From positions 1 through 64,000 of the forward strand of contig NZ_WTYW01000001.1 of assembly GCF_009827635.1 (NCBI RefSeq): 64,000 bases of DNA, read 5' to 3'. Positions 52,447 through 62,059 of the stretch are shown one piece after another. Numbering within the stretch: the first letter of the stretch is position 1; every line of letters starts with the position of its first letter. The position numbers and the translations under genes are program-made. Source of the DNA: Parapontixanthobacter aurantiacus. Its GTDB lineage: Bacteria > Pseudomonadota > Alphaproteobacteria > Sphingomonadales > Sphingomonadaceae. Below the pieces are notes generated by a model. It saw only the letters and a program-made list of their open reading frames with translations. It had not been told where the DNA came from and did no database searches.

Positions 52447-53622
52447 ATGCTCGACCGCCTTGAACCTCAATCGCCCGACGCCCTTCTGGCGCTCATCAAA
52501 CTGCACGCCGCCGACGAGCGAAGCGACAAGATCGACCTCGGCGTAGGGGTCTACCGCACGAAGGATGGCGACACGCCGGTCTTTCGCGCGATCAAGGCTG
52601 CCGAGCGAAGGCTGGTCGAGAAACAGAGCAGCAAGTCCTATCTCGGTCCCGAGGGTGACATGGGCTTCGTGCACGCGCTCATGCCCTATGTTTTCGGTGA
52701 CGATGCCGTCTATGGTGAGCGCATCGAAGGGATGCAGACACCCGGCGGGACGGGTGCCGTCCGGCTCGCTGTCGCTCTCGCCCAGCGTGGCGGCGTCGAG
52801 GCAGTGCATCTTGGCATCCCGAGTTGGCCGAACCACGCGCAGATCCTTGCCGATATCGGAATGGAGACGAGGACGTTCTCCCATGCGCGCGACGACGGCA
52901 CGGCGGATATCGAGGCAGTGCTGGAAGTGATCGCAAAGGCGACGGCGAAGGAAGCGATCCTGCTGCATGCCTGCTGCCACAATCCGACCGGCATCGATTA
53001 CACGAACGATGAATGGGACCGCATTGCGGACGCATTATCGCGCAGCGAAGTCTTTCCGATAATCGATTCGGCCTATCAGGGGCTGGGGCGTGGCATGGAA
53101 GAAGATGCCTACGGCCTGCGCCGGGTCCTCGACAAGGTTGAGGAAGCGATGATCGCCTATAGTTGCGACAAGAATTTCGGAATGTATCGCGATCGCGTCG
53201 GTGCGCTCTACGTCATGGCGAAAGAGAGCGCACAGCTTGATACCGTGATGTCCAACCTCAATGCGCTGGCCCGCGCAAGCTGGTCGATGCCGCCCGATCA
53301 CGGTGCTGCGGCGGTGCGCGAGATCCTGTCCGACCCGGAACTATCGAAGGACTGGCTGGCCGAAGTCGAGGAGATGCGGGAGAGAATGCGCGAAGTGCGC
53401 GGGATACTCGCGGACGCAGGTGAGGTCGGATCGCTCGATCTTGCGCCGCTCGGCGAACAGAATGGCCTGTTCTCGGTCCTGCCACTCGACAAGGACCAAA
53501 TCGCGCGGTTGCGCAGCGAGCACGGCATCTACATGGCCGGGTCGGGCCGCATCAACGTGGCGGGACTGACCCGAGGCAATATCGACAAGTTCATCGGCGC
53601 TCTGGCCGACGTCGCGTCCTGA
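52447..53622 (+). CDS. tyrB: aromatic/aspartate aminotransferase (class I, TyrB/AspC type)
   Basis: The 391-aa product is a fold-type I PLP enzyme: LIKLHAADERSDKIDLGVGVY, TPGGTGAVRLA, HACCHNPTGIDY with the conserved Asn, SAYQGLGRG, the PLP Lys in YSCDKNFGMYRDRVG and RINVAGL with the carboxylate-binding Arg. It transfers amino groups between aspartate or aromatic amino acids and 2-oxoglutarate. ATG at 52447 gives the standard start MLDRLEPQSPD. It is convergent with ribE. Confidence 0.88.
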   Translation: MLDRLEPQSPDALLALIKLHAADERSDKIDLGVGVYRTKDGDTPVFRAIKAAERRLVEKQSSKSYLGPEGDMGFVHALMPYVFGDDAVYGERIEGMQTPGGTGAVRLAVALAQRGGVEAVHLGIPSWPNHAQILADIGMETRTFSHARDDGTADIEAVLEVIAKATAKEAILLHACCHNPTGIDYTNDEWDRIADALSRSEVFPIIDSAYQGLGRGMEEDAYGLRRVLDKVEEAMIAYSCDKNFGMYRDRVGALYVMAKESAQLDTVMSNLNALARASWSMPPDHGAAAVREILSDPELSKDWLAEVEEMRERMREVRGILADAGEVGSLDLAPLGEQNGLFSVLPLDKDQIARLRSEHGIYMAGSGRINVAGLTRGNIDKFIGALADVAS

Positions 53623-54240
53623 TCAGTTAGCGAGCGCCTGCATTCGCTTAAGGTAGCGGGCCATCATGTCGATCTCGAGATTGACGCTATCGCCCTGATC
53701 GAGCCTGCCGAGCGTCGTCACTGCGCCCGTATGCGGGATGATGTTGAGCATGAAATGCACGCTGCCGTCCGCCCTGTCCTCGACGTCGTTCACGGTCAGT
53801 GACACCCCATCTACGGTAATCGAACCCTTCGGCGCGATGAAGGCGGCGAGCTGCTGCGGCGCTTCGATGACGAACCGCGTCGAATCTCCGACACCAGTTT
53901 TCGAGATGATAGACCCCGTAGCATCGACGTGACCCGTCACGATGTGCCCGCCGAGTTCATCGCCCATCTTGAGAGCGGGTTCGAGGTTGATCGGGGCGCC
54001 TTCTTCCCAGTTGCTTGCAACCGTATGCGCACGCGTTTCGTCGGAGACATCGACGGCAAACCAAGCATTGCCGGGTTCTCCGCCACGCTCGACCACGGTC
54101 AGGCAGACACCGGAGCACGCAATCGATGCGCCGATGTCGATCCTTGCCGGATCCCAAGGCGCAGCGATGCGCAAGCGCGTGTCGCCACGTGCTTCGTTCG
54201 ACAGGACTTTTCCGATGGCAGTGACGATACCGGTGAACAT
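53623..54240 (-). CDS. ribE: riboflavin synthase alpha chain
   Basis: The 205-aa product has two repeated lumazine-binding halves: MFTGIVTAIGKV, GASIACSGVCLTVVE with the second half HIVTGHVDATGSI, GSITVDGVSLTVND. It forms riboflavin from two dimethylribityllumazines. It lies 37 bp behind ribD in the same leftward operon. Confidence 0.93.
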   Translation of the reverse strand: MFTGIVTAIGKVLSNEARGDTRLRIAAPWDPARIDIGASIACSGVCLTVVERGGEPGNAWFAVDVSDETRAHTVASNWEEGAPINLEPALKMGDELGGHIVTGHVDATGSIISKTGVGDSTRFVIEAPQQLAAFIAPKGSITVDGVSLTVNDVEDRADGSVHFMLNIIPHTGAVTTLGRLDQGDSVNLEIDMMARYLKRMQALAN

Positions 54241-54277
54241 GGGCGGGGCGTGATCTCCTTCGGGCGGCGTCGACCGC

Positions 54278-55240
54278 TCAGCGGGTTCGCTCGTAAGCGG
54301 TAAACAGGTCGCTGCCAAGCGGCCGGGTGTCGACGAGGCGCCAGCGACCATGGGCGCCCGACAGGTCCGATAGGCCGATATCGCCGATCGCGGACAGTCC
54401 CTCGCCGATGACAATGGGCGCACGGTAGATCTCCAGACGGTCGACCAGATCGTGCGAGAGAAAGGCGGCTGCGGTCTCGGCACCACCCTCGACATAGAGG
54501 TAGAGTATGCCGTCGAGGGTCGCTATTTCAAGCGGATCGGCGAGCGTATCGACACCTTCCGGAGCTGGTCCGCGGGACAACAAAATCCGCCGGGGACTGC
54601 GGTTTTCGACGCCGGGAAGGCGCACGTCGAGGCGCGGCGCGTCGCTCCGCCAAGTGCCGCCGCCGACGAGGATGGCATCGCTTTGTGCGCGGCGGGCATG
54701 GACATGGTTGCGTGAGACCTCTCCGGTGATCCAGCGGCTCGATCCGTCGGCGAGCGCAATCTTCCCGTCGAGCGACATGGCAAGTTTCAGCGTGACATGC
54801 GGACGACCGGATCGCCGTTGCATCAGATAGCCGGCAAGGCTTTGATAACACGCCTCATTTTTGACAAGGCGCACCCTGATCCCAGCCGCTTCGAGCCGCT
54901 TTATGCCGGCGCCATCGGTCCGGGAATCGGGGTCGCGGCAGCCGATAAAGACCTCCGAAACGCCCGTTTCGACGAGCAGATCGGCGCAGGACGGACCGCG
55001 CGGGGAAGCATGGGCACAGGGCTCCAATGTGACGTAAACGCTCGCGCCCTTCGCCAGATTTCCGGCTTCTTTCAATGCGTTAGCTTCTGCGTGAGGCCGC
55101 CCGCCGGCGCTTGTCCAGCCGCGACCCACAATGGCACCAAAACGGACCACAACTGCACCTACGCCGGGGTTAGGCGCGCTTAAAGGCCGTGAGCGAGCAG
55201 CGAGCCGCGCCGCAGCGGACAGCCAGCGCGCATCCTCTCG
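54278..55240 (-). pseudogene. ribD: bifunctional deaminase/reductase RibD, frameshifted near the N-terminus
   Basis: From about 55184 leftwards the frame encodes nearly all of RibD: NPGVGAVV, HAEANAL and EPCAHASPRGPSCADL with the zinc His/Cys of the deaminase, then MSLDGKIALADGSSRWITG and VGGGTWRSDAPRLDVRL of the reductase. The first piece, EDARWLSAAARLAAHG, is in another frame and runs into a stop. One added C at about 55185 (ggcc to ggccc) joins the pieces as AHGPLSAPNPGVG. No ATG is seen for the first piece. Riboflavin synthesis is normally essential, and ribE next to it is intact, so a sequencing error is the more likely reason; restart at 55150 would lack part of the deaminase domain. 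Confidence 0.75.
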
Positions 55241-55254
55241 TGAAGAGGTCGTTT

Positions 55255-55719
55255 CTATTGCGCTCCTCCGTCCGGCGCGACCGAACCTGCGGCAGCATCA
55301 CCGGCATTGGCTGCGGCATCGTTTTCGCTCGCGGCTTCTGCCGCGCGTTCGGCCTCGATCTCGGCTTCCATCGCGTCGACGTCGATCCCGGTTGCCCGGC
55401 CGAGCGTGCGATAGAGTTCGCGCTGGCGTTCGGCACGTCGTTCGGCTTCGGCGCGCAGGGCGTCCTGCCGTGCCTGGTTCGCCTCGATATTGGCGATGAT
55501 CTCTTCCTCGCTGCGTCCTTCGGCAAAGGTCGAGATGTAAGTGACCTCGGGCCGGGCGGGCGGGCCGCGCAATTCCTCGTGCCCGACGAGCCAGATGAGC
55601 GTGCCGGTCATGCACATCGAGGCGATGAGGATCGGCCAGCGATAGGGGTTAGGGCGACGAAATTCGTGCCAGAAATCGGCAATCCCGGCCTTGGGATTGT
55701 ACTTGCTGATCATGCGCAT
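55255..55719 (-). CDS. single-pass membrane protein, conserved in appearance, unknown function
   Basis: The 154-aa product has a short cytoplasmic start (YNPKAGIADFWHEFRRPNPY), one helix (WPILIASMCMTGTLIWLV, about residues 28-45) and a long charged region rich in Glu, Arg and Ala (about 75-135) likely to form a coiled coil. No domain is recognised. An ATG at 55713 is an alternative. It lies between the M48-like peptidase gene and ribD on the same strand. Confidence 0.65.
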   Translation of the reverse strand: MRMISKYNPKAGIADFWHEFRRPNPYRWPILIASMCMTGTLIWLVGHEELRGPPARPEVTYISTFAEGRSEEEIIANIEANQARQDALRAEAERRAERQRELYRTLGRATGIDVDAMEAEIEAERAAEAASENDAAANAGDAAAGSVAPDGGAQ

Positions 55720-55775
55720 TGGCTGAAGATAAGGGCGATCGCACAGAAGGCCAAGGGGATAGGGCGATCGGCCGC

Positions 55776-56513
55776 CTAGCCGAAATCGATATAGAGGTCC
55801 GGTCCGTTCGCCTTTAGCCAGCGATTGGCCGCCGGCAGGTCACCTTCGTAGATGTCCGCGAGCAGAGCGTGAAAGCGTGGCGAGTGATCGAAGTGCACCA
55901 GATGCGCGACTTCGTGCGCGACGACTGAGCGACGAACCGCGTCGGGCGCCTGCACCAGCCGCCAGTTGACCCGAAGAGTGCCTTTCGACGAGCAACTGCC
56001 CCAGCGGCGCTTTGCCCGCGAAAGGGCAAGGCGCGGCACGGCGACGCCCGCCGCATGGCAGTAATGCTGCAAATCAGCGCTCATCAAGGACGTCGCCTCG
56101 CCTTCGAGCCACTTCCCGAGCCGCGTAGCGACGCCTTCCTGCGGTCCGCCCAGTTCTAGACGCATCGGCCCTTCATCGTCGAACAGCAGGCGCGGATTAC
56201 GCGGCCAACCCTCGCGGCGTTCGAAGGGCAGGGGAGATCCGCGATAAAGGACGGTTCCGCCGGCCATCGGTTCGCGCATCGCCCGGCGCTTGGCCAGCTG
56301 CTGCGCCAGCCAGTCGCGGCGGCTTTCGACGAACCGGATCGCCTCGGCGCTCGGCACGCGCGTCGGCAGGGTGACTTCCACCGCACGACCGTTTTCGGCA
56401 AGCCGCATGATGAGACGCCGGGCGCGCGGTTTGCGGGTCATGAGGATCGGCAGTGTTTCTGAGCCGACGACGACGCTCGGATCGGTCGCGGCATGGCGCA
56501 GCCACTCGATCAT
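55776..56513 (-). CDS. YgjP-like M48-type metallopeptidase
   Basis: The 245-aa product has the zinc motif HEVAHLVHFDHS (HExxH plus third ligand) near residue 200, with SRAKRRWGSCSSKGTLRVNW before it, the mark of the YgjP/WLM (DUF45) family. Substrate unknown. Start overlaps the ycgN-like stop (ATGA), so it belongs to the leftward operon. Confidence 0.88.
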   Translation of the reverse strand: MIEWLRHAATDPSVVVGSETLPILMTRKPRARRLIMRLAENGRAVEVTLPTRVPSAEAIRFVESRRDWLAQQLAKRRAMREPMAGGTVLYRGSPLPFERREGWPRNPRLLFDDEGPMRLELGGPQEGVATRLGKWLEGEATSLMSADLQHYCHAAGVAVPRLALSRAKRRWGSCSSKGTLRVNWRLVQAPDAVRRSVVAHEVAHLVHFDHSPRFHALLADIYEGDLPAANRWLKANGPDLYIDFG

Positions 56514-57013
56514 GCGCGCCGGGTCCTGCGCCCACCGTGCGGCTCGTCCTCGTCATCCTCGGCATCCCCTAAGAAATCGCGCCATTCGACCACATGGTGC
56601 TCGATCGGTCCGGCATCGTTCTCGCTGATGACGCGGCCCGCTGCCGAAACGCCGGCCTTGATCGCCGCTTCGGGATCGCCGGTGAGCAGGGGGTGCCAGT
56701 CGGGAATGGAGCGTCCTTCGGCCCGGCGGCGATAGGCGCAGTGGTCGGGCAGCCAGTTGATCGTATAGACGTTGCTGAGCGTCAGTCGCAGGCAATCGGG
56801 AACGAACGCCCGCCGGTGCCGGTAATTCGTGCAACGCGCGGTATCGCAATCCAGCAGCTTGCAGGCGACGTTGGTATCCTCGATCTCTCCGGTATCGGCA
56901 TCCTCGACCTTGTTGAGGCAGCAGCGGCCGCATCCGTCGCACAATGCCTCCCACTCGGCCCGCGTCAACTCGTCGAGTTCGAGCGTCCAGAACTGGTCTC
57001 TCAGCGCACCCAT
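56510..57013 (-). CDS. ycgN: YcgN-family cysteine cluster protein
   Basis: The 167-aa product has the UPF0260/YcgN Cys pattern: LCDGCGRCCLNKVED, ACKLLDCDTARCTNY and LPDHCAYRRRAEGR. The Cys residues may bind zinc or an iron-sulfur cluster. Function not established. It starts within the last codons of the SCO gene. Confidence 0.88.
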   Translation of the reverse strand: MGALRDQFWTLELDELTRAEWEALCDGCGRCCLNKVEDADTGEIEDTNVACKLLDCDTARCTNYRHRRAFVPDCLRLTLSNVYTINWLPDHCAYRRRAEGRSIPDWHPLLTGDPEAAIKAGVSAAGRVISENDAGPIEHHVVEWRDFLGDAEDDEDEPHGGRRTRRA

Positions 57014-57606
57014 TGTGCCAGTTCCGCCGCCACCGCTTCGGCACCCTCGTCGGTGGGCAGGGTGGTGATCGGCTCCCCATCCGGCCCGAACAGCATGGTG
57101 ATGTTGCTGTGGTTCATCAGATAGCCGCCGCCCGCGCTGGTTTCCCCGCGCGAATAGAAGACGCCGAACTTCTTTGCTGTCGCGGCAATCTCTTCCTCGC
57201 TGCCCGTCAGCCCGATGAGGCGCGGATGGAAATTCGCAGTGAACTCTTTCACCACTTCCGGCGTATCACGCTCAGGATCGATGGTGACGAATAGCGGCTG
57301 CACCTGTGCCGCGCGCTCGGGGTCCTGCTCCTCGAAGGCCTTGAGGCCCGCCATCGCGCGTTGCACGTCGGTCGGGCAGACATCGGGGCAATAGGCGTAT
57401 CCGAAATAGATCGTGCGATATTGCCCGTCGAAATCCTGCCAGCTGACGGGCGTGCCGTCCTCTCCGGTGAGAGTGAAGTCGCCGCCGAGGCTAGCTCCGG
57501 CAAGGGGCGGTTCGCCGGCAGGCGCGTCATCTGCCGGTCCGGCGGCATCGTTGCAGGCGGAAAGCAGGAGGGCGGCGGCGAGGATGGATATTGTGCTGAA
57601 ACGCAT
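57001..57606 (-). CDS. SCO/SenC copper chaperone lipoprotein
   Basis: The 201-aa product has a lipobox (LLLSAC) and a thioredoxin-like SCO domain with the copper motif YAYCPDVCP and the distal His in LMNHSNITMLF. It delivers copper to the CuA site of cytochrome oxidase. It could serve the caa3 oxidase of the island as well as a backbone oxidase. ATG at 57606 gives a cleaner lipoprotein signal than 57621. Confidence 0.88.
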   Translation of the reverse strand: MRFSTISILAAALLLSACNDAAGPADDAPAGEPPLAGASLGGDFTLTGEDGTPVSWQDFDGQYRTIYFGYAYCPDVCPTDVQRAMAGLKAFEEQDPERAAQVQPLFVTIDPERDTPEVVKEFTANFHPRLIGLTGSEEEIAATAKKFGVFYSRGETSAGGGYLMNHSNITMLFGPDGEPITTLPTDEGAEAVAAELAQWVR

Positions 57607-57718
57607 GACAGGGCGGTTCATGGTCTGCTAACGGCGCGGTTGCAAGAGACTATGACAGCGCCATCGCTTCGCGCGGGGGGTGCAGACAAACCGGGGCCGA
57701 CAGCAGGATCGACATATC

Positions 57719-58339
57719 GTGAAACCGACCAGAACCTTCGCCATCCTCCTCCTTGCCGCGACGGCAGCGCTGTCGAATGCGGTTCCCGCGGCTGCCCAGC
57801 GAGTATCGGAAGGCCATGCCTTCCTCGAGGCGGTGCGCGACCGCGACGGTACGAAAGTCACCGACGCGCTCAACGAACCGGGCTCCACGGTCGTCAATGC
57901 CCGCGACATTTCCAGCGGAGAGACGGGTCTGCATATCGCGACGAAACGGCGCGACGTGACGTGGATTCGCTTCCTGACGAGCCGCGGCGGGGACCCGAAC
58001 ATCGCCGACAAGAAGGGTGTGACGCCTTTGCAGATCGCCGCAAGCCTTGGCTTCGCCGATGGCGTCGAGGCACTCGTCAAGGCTGGCGCCGATGTCGAGA
58101 ATGCCAATGCTGCTGGGGAAACGGCGCTTATTTCTGCGGTTCACCGGCGCGATTCCGGGCTCGTAAGGATGTTGCTGGACAACGGCGCGAGCGCCGACCG
58201 CGCCGACAATTCCGGGCGCACGGCGCGCGATTATGCGCGGCTCCAGGGGGAGCGGGGCATCATGATGCAGATTATCGAGCAGTCGGACGAAGCGCGCAGC
58301 GGCAAGGGCGAGGCGGTCCAGTACGGACCCAGCCTGTAA
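57719..58339 (+). CDS. exported ankyrin-repeat protein
   Basis: The 206-aa product starts at GTG 57719 with a signal ending in AVPAAAQ (about residue 25). At least four ankyrin repeats follow: TGLHIATKRRDV, VTPLQIAASLGFADGVEALVKAG, ETALISAVHRRDSGLVRMLLDNG and RTARDYARL. Such periplasmic ankyrin proteins bind partner proteins; the partner is unknown. Confidence 0.8.
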   Translation: MKPTRTFAILLLAATAALSNAVPAAAQRVSEGHAFLEAVRDRDGTKVTDALNEPGSTVVNARDISSGETGLHIATKRRDVTWIRFLTSRGGDPNIADKKGVTPLQIAASLGFADGVEALVKAGADVENANAAGETALISAVHRRDSGLVRMLLDNGASADRADNSGRTARDYARLQGERGIMMQIIEQSDEARSGKGEAVQYGPSL

Positions 58340-58359
58340 CGTTGCGCATTGCATAAAGC

Positions 58360-59076
58360 ATGACCGATACCCTTACCGAAGCTGCAACCCTTCCCGCCGA
58401 AACCGGCGAAGCGATCCCGATCGCCGACCAGACGCTCGACGAACTGCGCCTGACGCTGGCTCCCGCCATTGCGGATTCCGCCGTCTTCGATGGCTGGGGA
58501 GGCGAAGCGCTCATAATGGCGGCGGAAATGGAAGGGGCCGATCCCGATGTCGCGCGGCTCGCCTTTCCCGGCGGGGCGATGGACATGATCGGCGCGTGGA
58601 TCGAGCGGATCGACCGCGACATGGCGCGCGAGCTGCCGCAAGCGAAGCTCGCAGAGCTGAAGATTCGAGAGCGTATTCGCACGCTTGTCCAATACCGGCT
58701 CGACGCGGTCGACGGACAGGAAGAGGCGTTGCGCAGCGCGCTCGCCATCATGGCGATGCCGCAGAATGCCCCGCGTGCGCTGAGGACCGGATGGCACAGC
58801 GCCGATGTCATGTGGCGGCTCGCCGGCGATACGGCGACCGATTACAACCACTATACGAAGCGCGCGATCCTTGCCTCGATCTATGGTGCGACACTGGCCG
58901 TGTTCGTGAATGACGAGACGATGGACAAGTCGGAGACCCGCGCCTTTCTCGATCGGCGGATCGACGGGGTCATGCGCTTCGAGAAGGCGAAGGCGAAGTT
59001 TCTGGGCGGCCGCGCTGACCGCGACCGGTTCAGCGTGACTCGCTGCCTCGGACGCTTGCGCTATCCCGAGACCTGA
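58360..59076 (+). CDS. coq9: COQ9-family protein
   Basis: The 238-aa product resembles COQ9, a lipid-binding, TetR-fold protein helping ubiquinone synthesis: LRLTLAPAIADSAVFDGWG, FPGGAMDMIGAW, ALAIMAMPQNAPRALRTGWH and the end FLDRRIDGVMRFEKAKAK. It stands between the ankyrin gene and feoA. Confidence 0.88.
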   Translation: MTDTLTEAATLPAETGEAIPIADQTLDELRLTLAPAIADSAVFDGWGGEALIMAAEMEGADPDVARLAFPGGAMDMIGAWIERIDRDMARELPQAKLAELKIRERIRTLVQYRLDAVDGQEEALRSALAIMAMPQNAPRALRTGWHSADVMWRLAGDTATDYNHYTKRAILASIYGATLAVFVNDETMDKSETRAFLDRRIDGVMRFEKAKAKFLGGRADRDRFSVTRCLGRLRYPET

Positions 59077-59171
59077 GCAGCGGACGCGGGGGACAGCTTC
59101 CGCCCGGCTCGGGGAAAGGACTATTGATAATCAGTTGCAAAAGCGCGCGGTTTCTGGCAGCGGCGCGAGAC

Positions 59172-59444
59172 ATGGACGATCGCCCGACTCTCGACCGGCT
59201 GGCTCCGCACCGGGCCGCCCGCATAGCGCATGTCGCATGGGATGACATTCCCAGCGACGATGCGAAGCGCCTGCGCGCACTCGGCATCGACGAGGGGGCG
59301 GAAGTCGCGGTCGTTCATCGCGGCATGTTCGGCGGGCGCGACCCGCTGGCGGTGCGCCTTGGCCGGATGACCATTGCGCTGCGCCGGTCCCATGCCGCGG
59401 CGATCGCGATTGCCGAGTTCGAGGCGGAAAGCGCCGCCTCGTGA
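59172..59444 (+). CDS. feoA: ferrous iron transport protein A
   Basis: The 90-aa product is a small SH3-like domain: AKRLRALGIDEGAEVAVVHRG and DPLAVRLGRMTIALRRSHA. It supports FeoB. ATG 59172 was preferred over 59124 as it leads into the domain. Its stop overlaps the feoB start. Confidence 0.88.
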   Translation: MDDRPTLDRLAPHRAARIAHVAWDDIPSDDAKRLRALGIDEGAEVAVVHRGMFGGRDPLAVRLGRMTIALRRSHAAAIAIAEFEAESAAS

Positions 59445-61300
59445 ACCCGATGTTTCGCGCCGCGCTCGTCGGCAATCCCAATGCCGGCAAGAGCGCGCTG
59501 TTCAACAAGCTGACCGGTGCGCGGCAGAAGATCGCGAACTATCCGGGCGTCACCGTGGAACGCAAGGCGGGGCGCATGACCCTACCCAATGGCGAGCCGG
59601 TGGAGCTGATCGACCTGCCCGGCGCCTACAGCTTCGATGCGGCAAGCCCTGACGAGGAAGTGACGCGCGCGGTCGTTCACGGCGAGTTCGCCGGCGAGGC
59701 GACGCCCGACGTCATCATCCTGGTGCTCGACGCAGCCAATCTGGAGCAGCACCTCACCTTCGCGCAGGAAGTCATTGCGCTGGGCCGCCCGACGGTCGTC
59801 GCGCTCAACATGATCGACCTCGCCGCGCGCGACGGGCTGACGCTCGACCCCGATGCCCTGTCGGAGGCGCTCGGCGTGCCGGTCGTGCCCACCGTCGCAG
59901 TACGCAGCCGCGGGCTCGACGAACTGGGCGAGGCGGTCACCGCCGTCCGCAGTGGCCGCGCCCCGGAAGAAGGGCGCACCACACCGCATCTCTTCCACCT
60001 CAGCCTGCCCGAGCGGCGTCTGGCCGCCAAGCACATGGCGCGCGGGGCGATCCTTTCGCGCAGCAAGCGCGCGGTGGTCGAGAGCAGCCTCGACAAGGTG
60101 CTGCTGAACCCGTGGGCGGGTCCGATCATTCTCTTCGCGTTTCTGTTCATCGTCTTCCAGGCGGTCTTCGCCTGGGCGACGCCGTTTGCCGATGCGCTGG
60201 AAGCCGGCGTCGGAGCCGTGTCCGCTGCAGTTACCGGCAATGTGCCGGAGGGATTCTTCCGCGACTTCCTGACCGAGGGGCTGTTCGCCGGCGTCGGCGC
60301 GGTCGTCGTCTTCCTGCCGCAGATCGTTATCCTGTTCGCCTTCATCCTCGCGATGGAGATGAGCGGCTACATGGCGCGCGCGGCCTTCATCATGGACCGC
60401 ATGATGGCGAGCGTCGGCCTGTCGGGCCGCAGCTTCATCCCGCTTCTGTCGAGCTTCGCCTGCGCCATTCCGGGCATCATGGCGACCCGCTCCATCGCGG
60501 ATACGAAGGACCGTCTGACGACCATCCTGATCGCGCCGCTAATGACCTGTTCCGCGCGCCTGCCCGTCTATGCCGTGGTCATCGCCGCGGTCATCCCGAA
60601 CACGACCGTCGGCGGCGGAGTGGGGCTTCAGGGCCTCGTCCTGTTCGCGCTCTATATCGCGGGCATTCTGGGCGCGATGGCAGCGGCGCTCGTCCTCCGG
60701 CGGACGGTGACGAAAGGCGCGGCGAGCGGCTTCATCATGGAAATGCCGCGCTATCAGATGCCGCTGCTGAAGGACATGGCGATCGGCCTCTGGCAGCGGG
60801 CATGGGTGTTCCTGCGCCGCGCGGGCACGATAATCTTCGCAGCGACCATAGCCCTGTGGCTTCTGCTTACCTTCCCGAAGGCCGATCCCGGAGAAAGCCA
60901 GGTCGATGCATCGATCGCCGGGCAGATCGGCAACGGCATGGCGGTGCTGGTCGAGCCCATCGGCTTCAACCGCGACATCGCACTGTCTTTGATCCCCGCG
61001 ATGGCGGCGCGCGAGGTGGCGGTCAGTTCGCTCGGCACGATCTACGCGGTCGAGGCGGAGGACGAGGATGTCGTCGCCGATGCCGTGACCGACCGGATCG
61101 CCGCGACCTGGACGCTGCCGACCGCGCTCGCTTTTCTCGCCTGGTTCGTGTTCGCCCCGCAATGCCTCAGCACGATCGCAGTCGCCAAGCGCGAGACGAA
61201 CGGCTGGAAATGGCCGGTTTTCATGCTCGTCTATCTGTTCGGCGCAGCCTATGTCTTTGCAGGGCTGACCTACTGGCTTGCAGTGTGGCTCGGCCTCTAG
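59441..61300 (+). CDS. feoB: ferrous iron transporter B
   Basis: The 619-aa product has an N-terminal G-protein domain with G1 GNPNAGKSALFN, G3 DLPGAYSF and G4 NMID, then a membrane part with two gates, including FIPLLSSFACAIPGIMATR and the second repeat AAREVAVSSLGTIYA. It imports Fe2+. Start is GTG 59441 in a GTGA overlap with feoA. Confidence 0.93.
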   Translation: MNPMFRAALVGNPNAGKSALFNKLTGARQKIANYPGVTVERKAGRMTLPNGEPVELIDLPGAYSFDAASPDEEVTRAVVHGEFAGEATPDVIILVLDAANLEQHLTFAQEVIALGRPTVVALNMIDLAARDGLTLDPDALSEALGVPVVPTVAVRSRGLDELGEAVTAVRSGRAPEEGRTTPHLFHLSLPERRLAAKHMARGAILSRSKRAVVESSLDKVLLNPWAGPIILFAFLFIVFQAVFAWATPFADALEAGVGAVSAAVTGNVPEGFFRDFLTEGLFAGVGAVVVFLPQIVILFAFILAMEMSGYMARAAFIMDRMMASVGLSGRSFIPLLSSFACAIPGIMATRSIADTKDRLTTILIAPLMTCSARLPVYAVVIAAVIPNTTVGGGVGLQGLVLFALYIAGILGAMAAALVLRRTVTKGAASGFIMEMPRYQMPLLKDMAIGLWQRAWVFLRRAGTIIFAATIALWLLLTFPKADPGESQVDASIAGQIGNGMAVLVEPIGFNRDIALSLIPAMAAREVAVSSLGTIYAVEAEDEDVVADAVTDRIAATWTLPTALAFLAWFVFAPQCLSTIAVAKRETNGWKWPVFMLVYLFGAAYVFAGLTYWLAVWLGL

Positions 61301-61423
61301 CGAGGCATCGCGGCGCTACGCATTTTCCCGCGCTGGTCATGCACATCTTTCCCCGCTAGGCCGGTGGCCAACGGTGCCGCGAATCCCTAAGTCGCGGCGA
61401 ACAGCAGGAACGAGGAAAATTCG

Positions 61424-61957
61424 ATGGCGGGTAGCCTTAACAAAGTCATGCTGATCGGCAATCTCGGCGCCGATCCCGAAATTCGCAGCTTCCAGAATGG
61501 CGGGCGCGTCGCAAATCTGCGCATCGCCACGTCCGAGCAGTGGAAGGACCGCAACACCGGCGAGCGGCAGGAGCGGACCGAATGGCACACCGTTGCGATC
61601 TTCTCCGAAGGGCTTGTCAATGTGTGCGAGAATTATCTGCGCAAGGGCAGCAAGGTGTTCGTCGAGGGCCAGTTGCAGACCCGCAAGTGGCAGGATCAGT
61701 CGGGCAATGACCGCTATTCGACCGAAGTCGTCCTGCGCGGCTTCAACGGCACGCTCACCATGCTCGACGGTCGCGGCGAAGGCGGCGGCGGTGGCGGCGG
61801 GGGCGGCAACTGGAACCAGGGCGGTTCCGGTGGCGGCAATCGCGGCGGATCGTCAGGCTTCGGCGGCGGCTCGGGCGGCGGCTCCGGCAATGACTACGGC
61901 GGCGGTTCGTCGGGCGGCTCGAATTACGACGATCTCGACGACGATATTCCGTTCTGA
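61424..61957 (+). CDS. ssb: single-stranded DNA-binding protein
   Basis: The 177-aa product has the OB-fold ([46 protein letters not shown]), a very glycine-rich linker (about residues 115-165) and the acidic tip DDLDDDIPF that binds partner proteins. GAGGAAAATTCG precedes the ATG. The last codons begin a 14-bp tandem repeat. Confidence 0.95.
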   Translation: MAGSLNKVMLIGNLGADPEIRSFQNGGRVANLRIATSEQWKDRNTGERQERTEWHTVAIFSEGLVNVCENYLRKGSKVFVEGQLQTRKWQDQSGNDRYSTEVVLRGFNGTLTMLDGRGEGGGGGGGGGNWNQGGSGGGNRGGSSGFGGGSGGGSGNDYGGGSSGGSNYDDLDDDIPF

Positions 61958-62004
61958 TCTCGCCGTTCTGATCGCGCCGTTCTGATCTGGCCGTTCTGAT
62001 CTGG
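61949..62004. repeat. four tandem copies of a 14-bp unit at the ssb stop
   Basis: The unit ccgttctgatctsg occurs four times without gaps: 61949, 61963, 61977 and 61991, with only changes in the last four bases. The first copy encodes the Pro-Phe-stop end of Ssb. Further copies lie behind the stop, so the array probably grew by slippage of the gene's end. Confidence 0.9.
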
Positions 62005-62059
62005 CAAAGCCGATCCCGGCTTATTTCTGGCGCATGTCAGCCGACGCCCGGCTGCGCGG

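Noticed and set aside
55189-55779. 196-aa plus-strand frame opposite the single-pass membrane protein
   Set aside because: The minus-strand frame has a membrane helix and coiled-coil pattern and fits the leftward operon; the plus frame resembles nothing.
61750-61930. Glycine-codon-rich stretch as a CRISPR or minisatellite
   Set aside because: It is the Gly-rich linker of Ssb; repeats are codon-level only and in frame.
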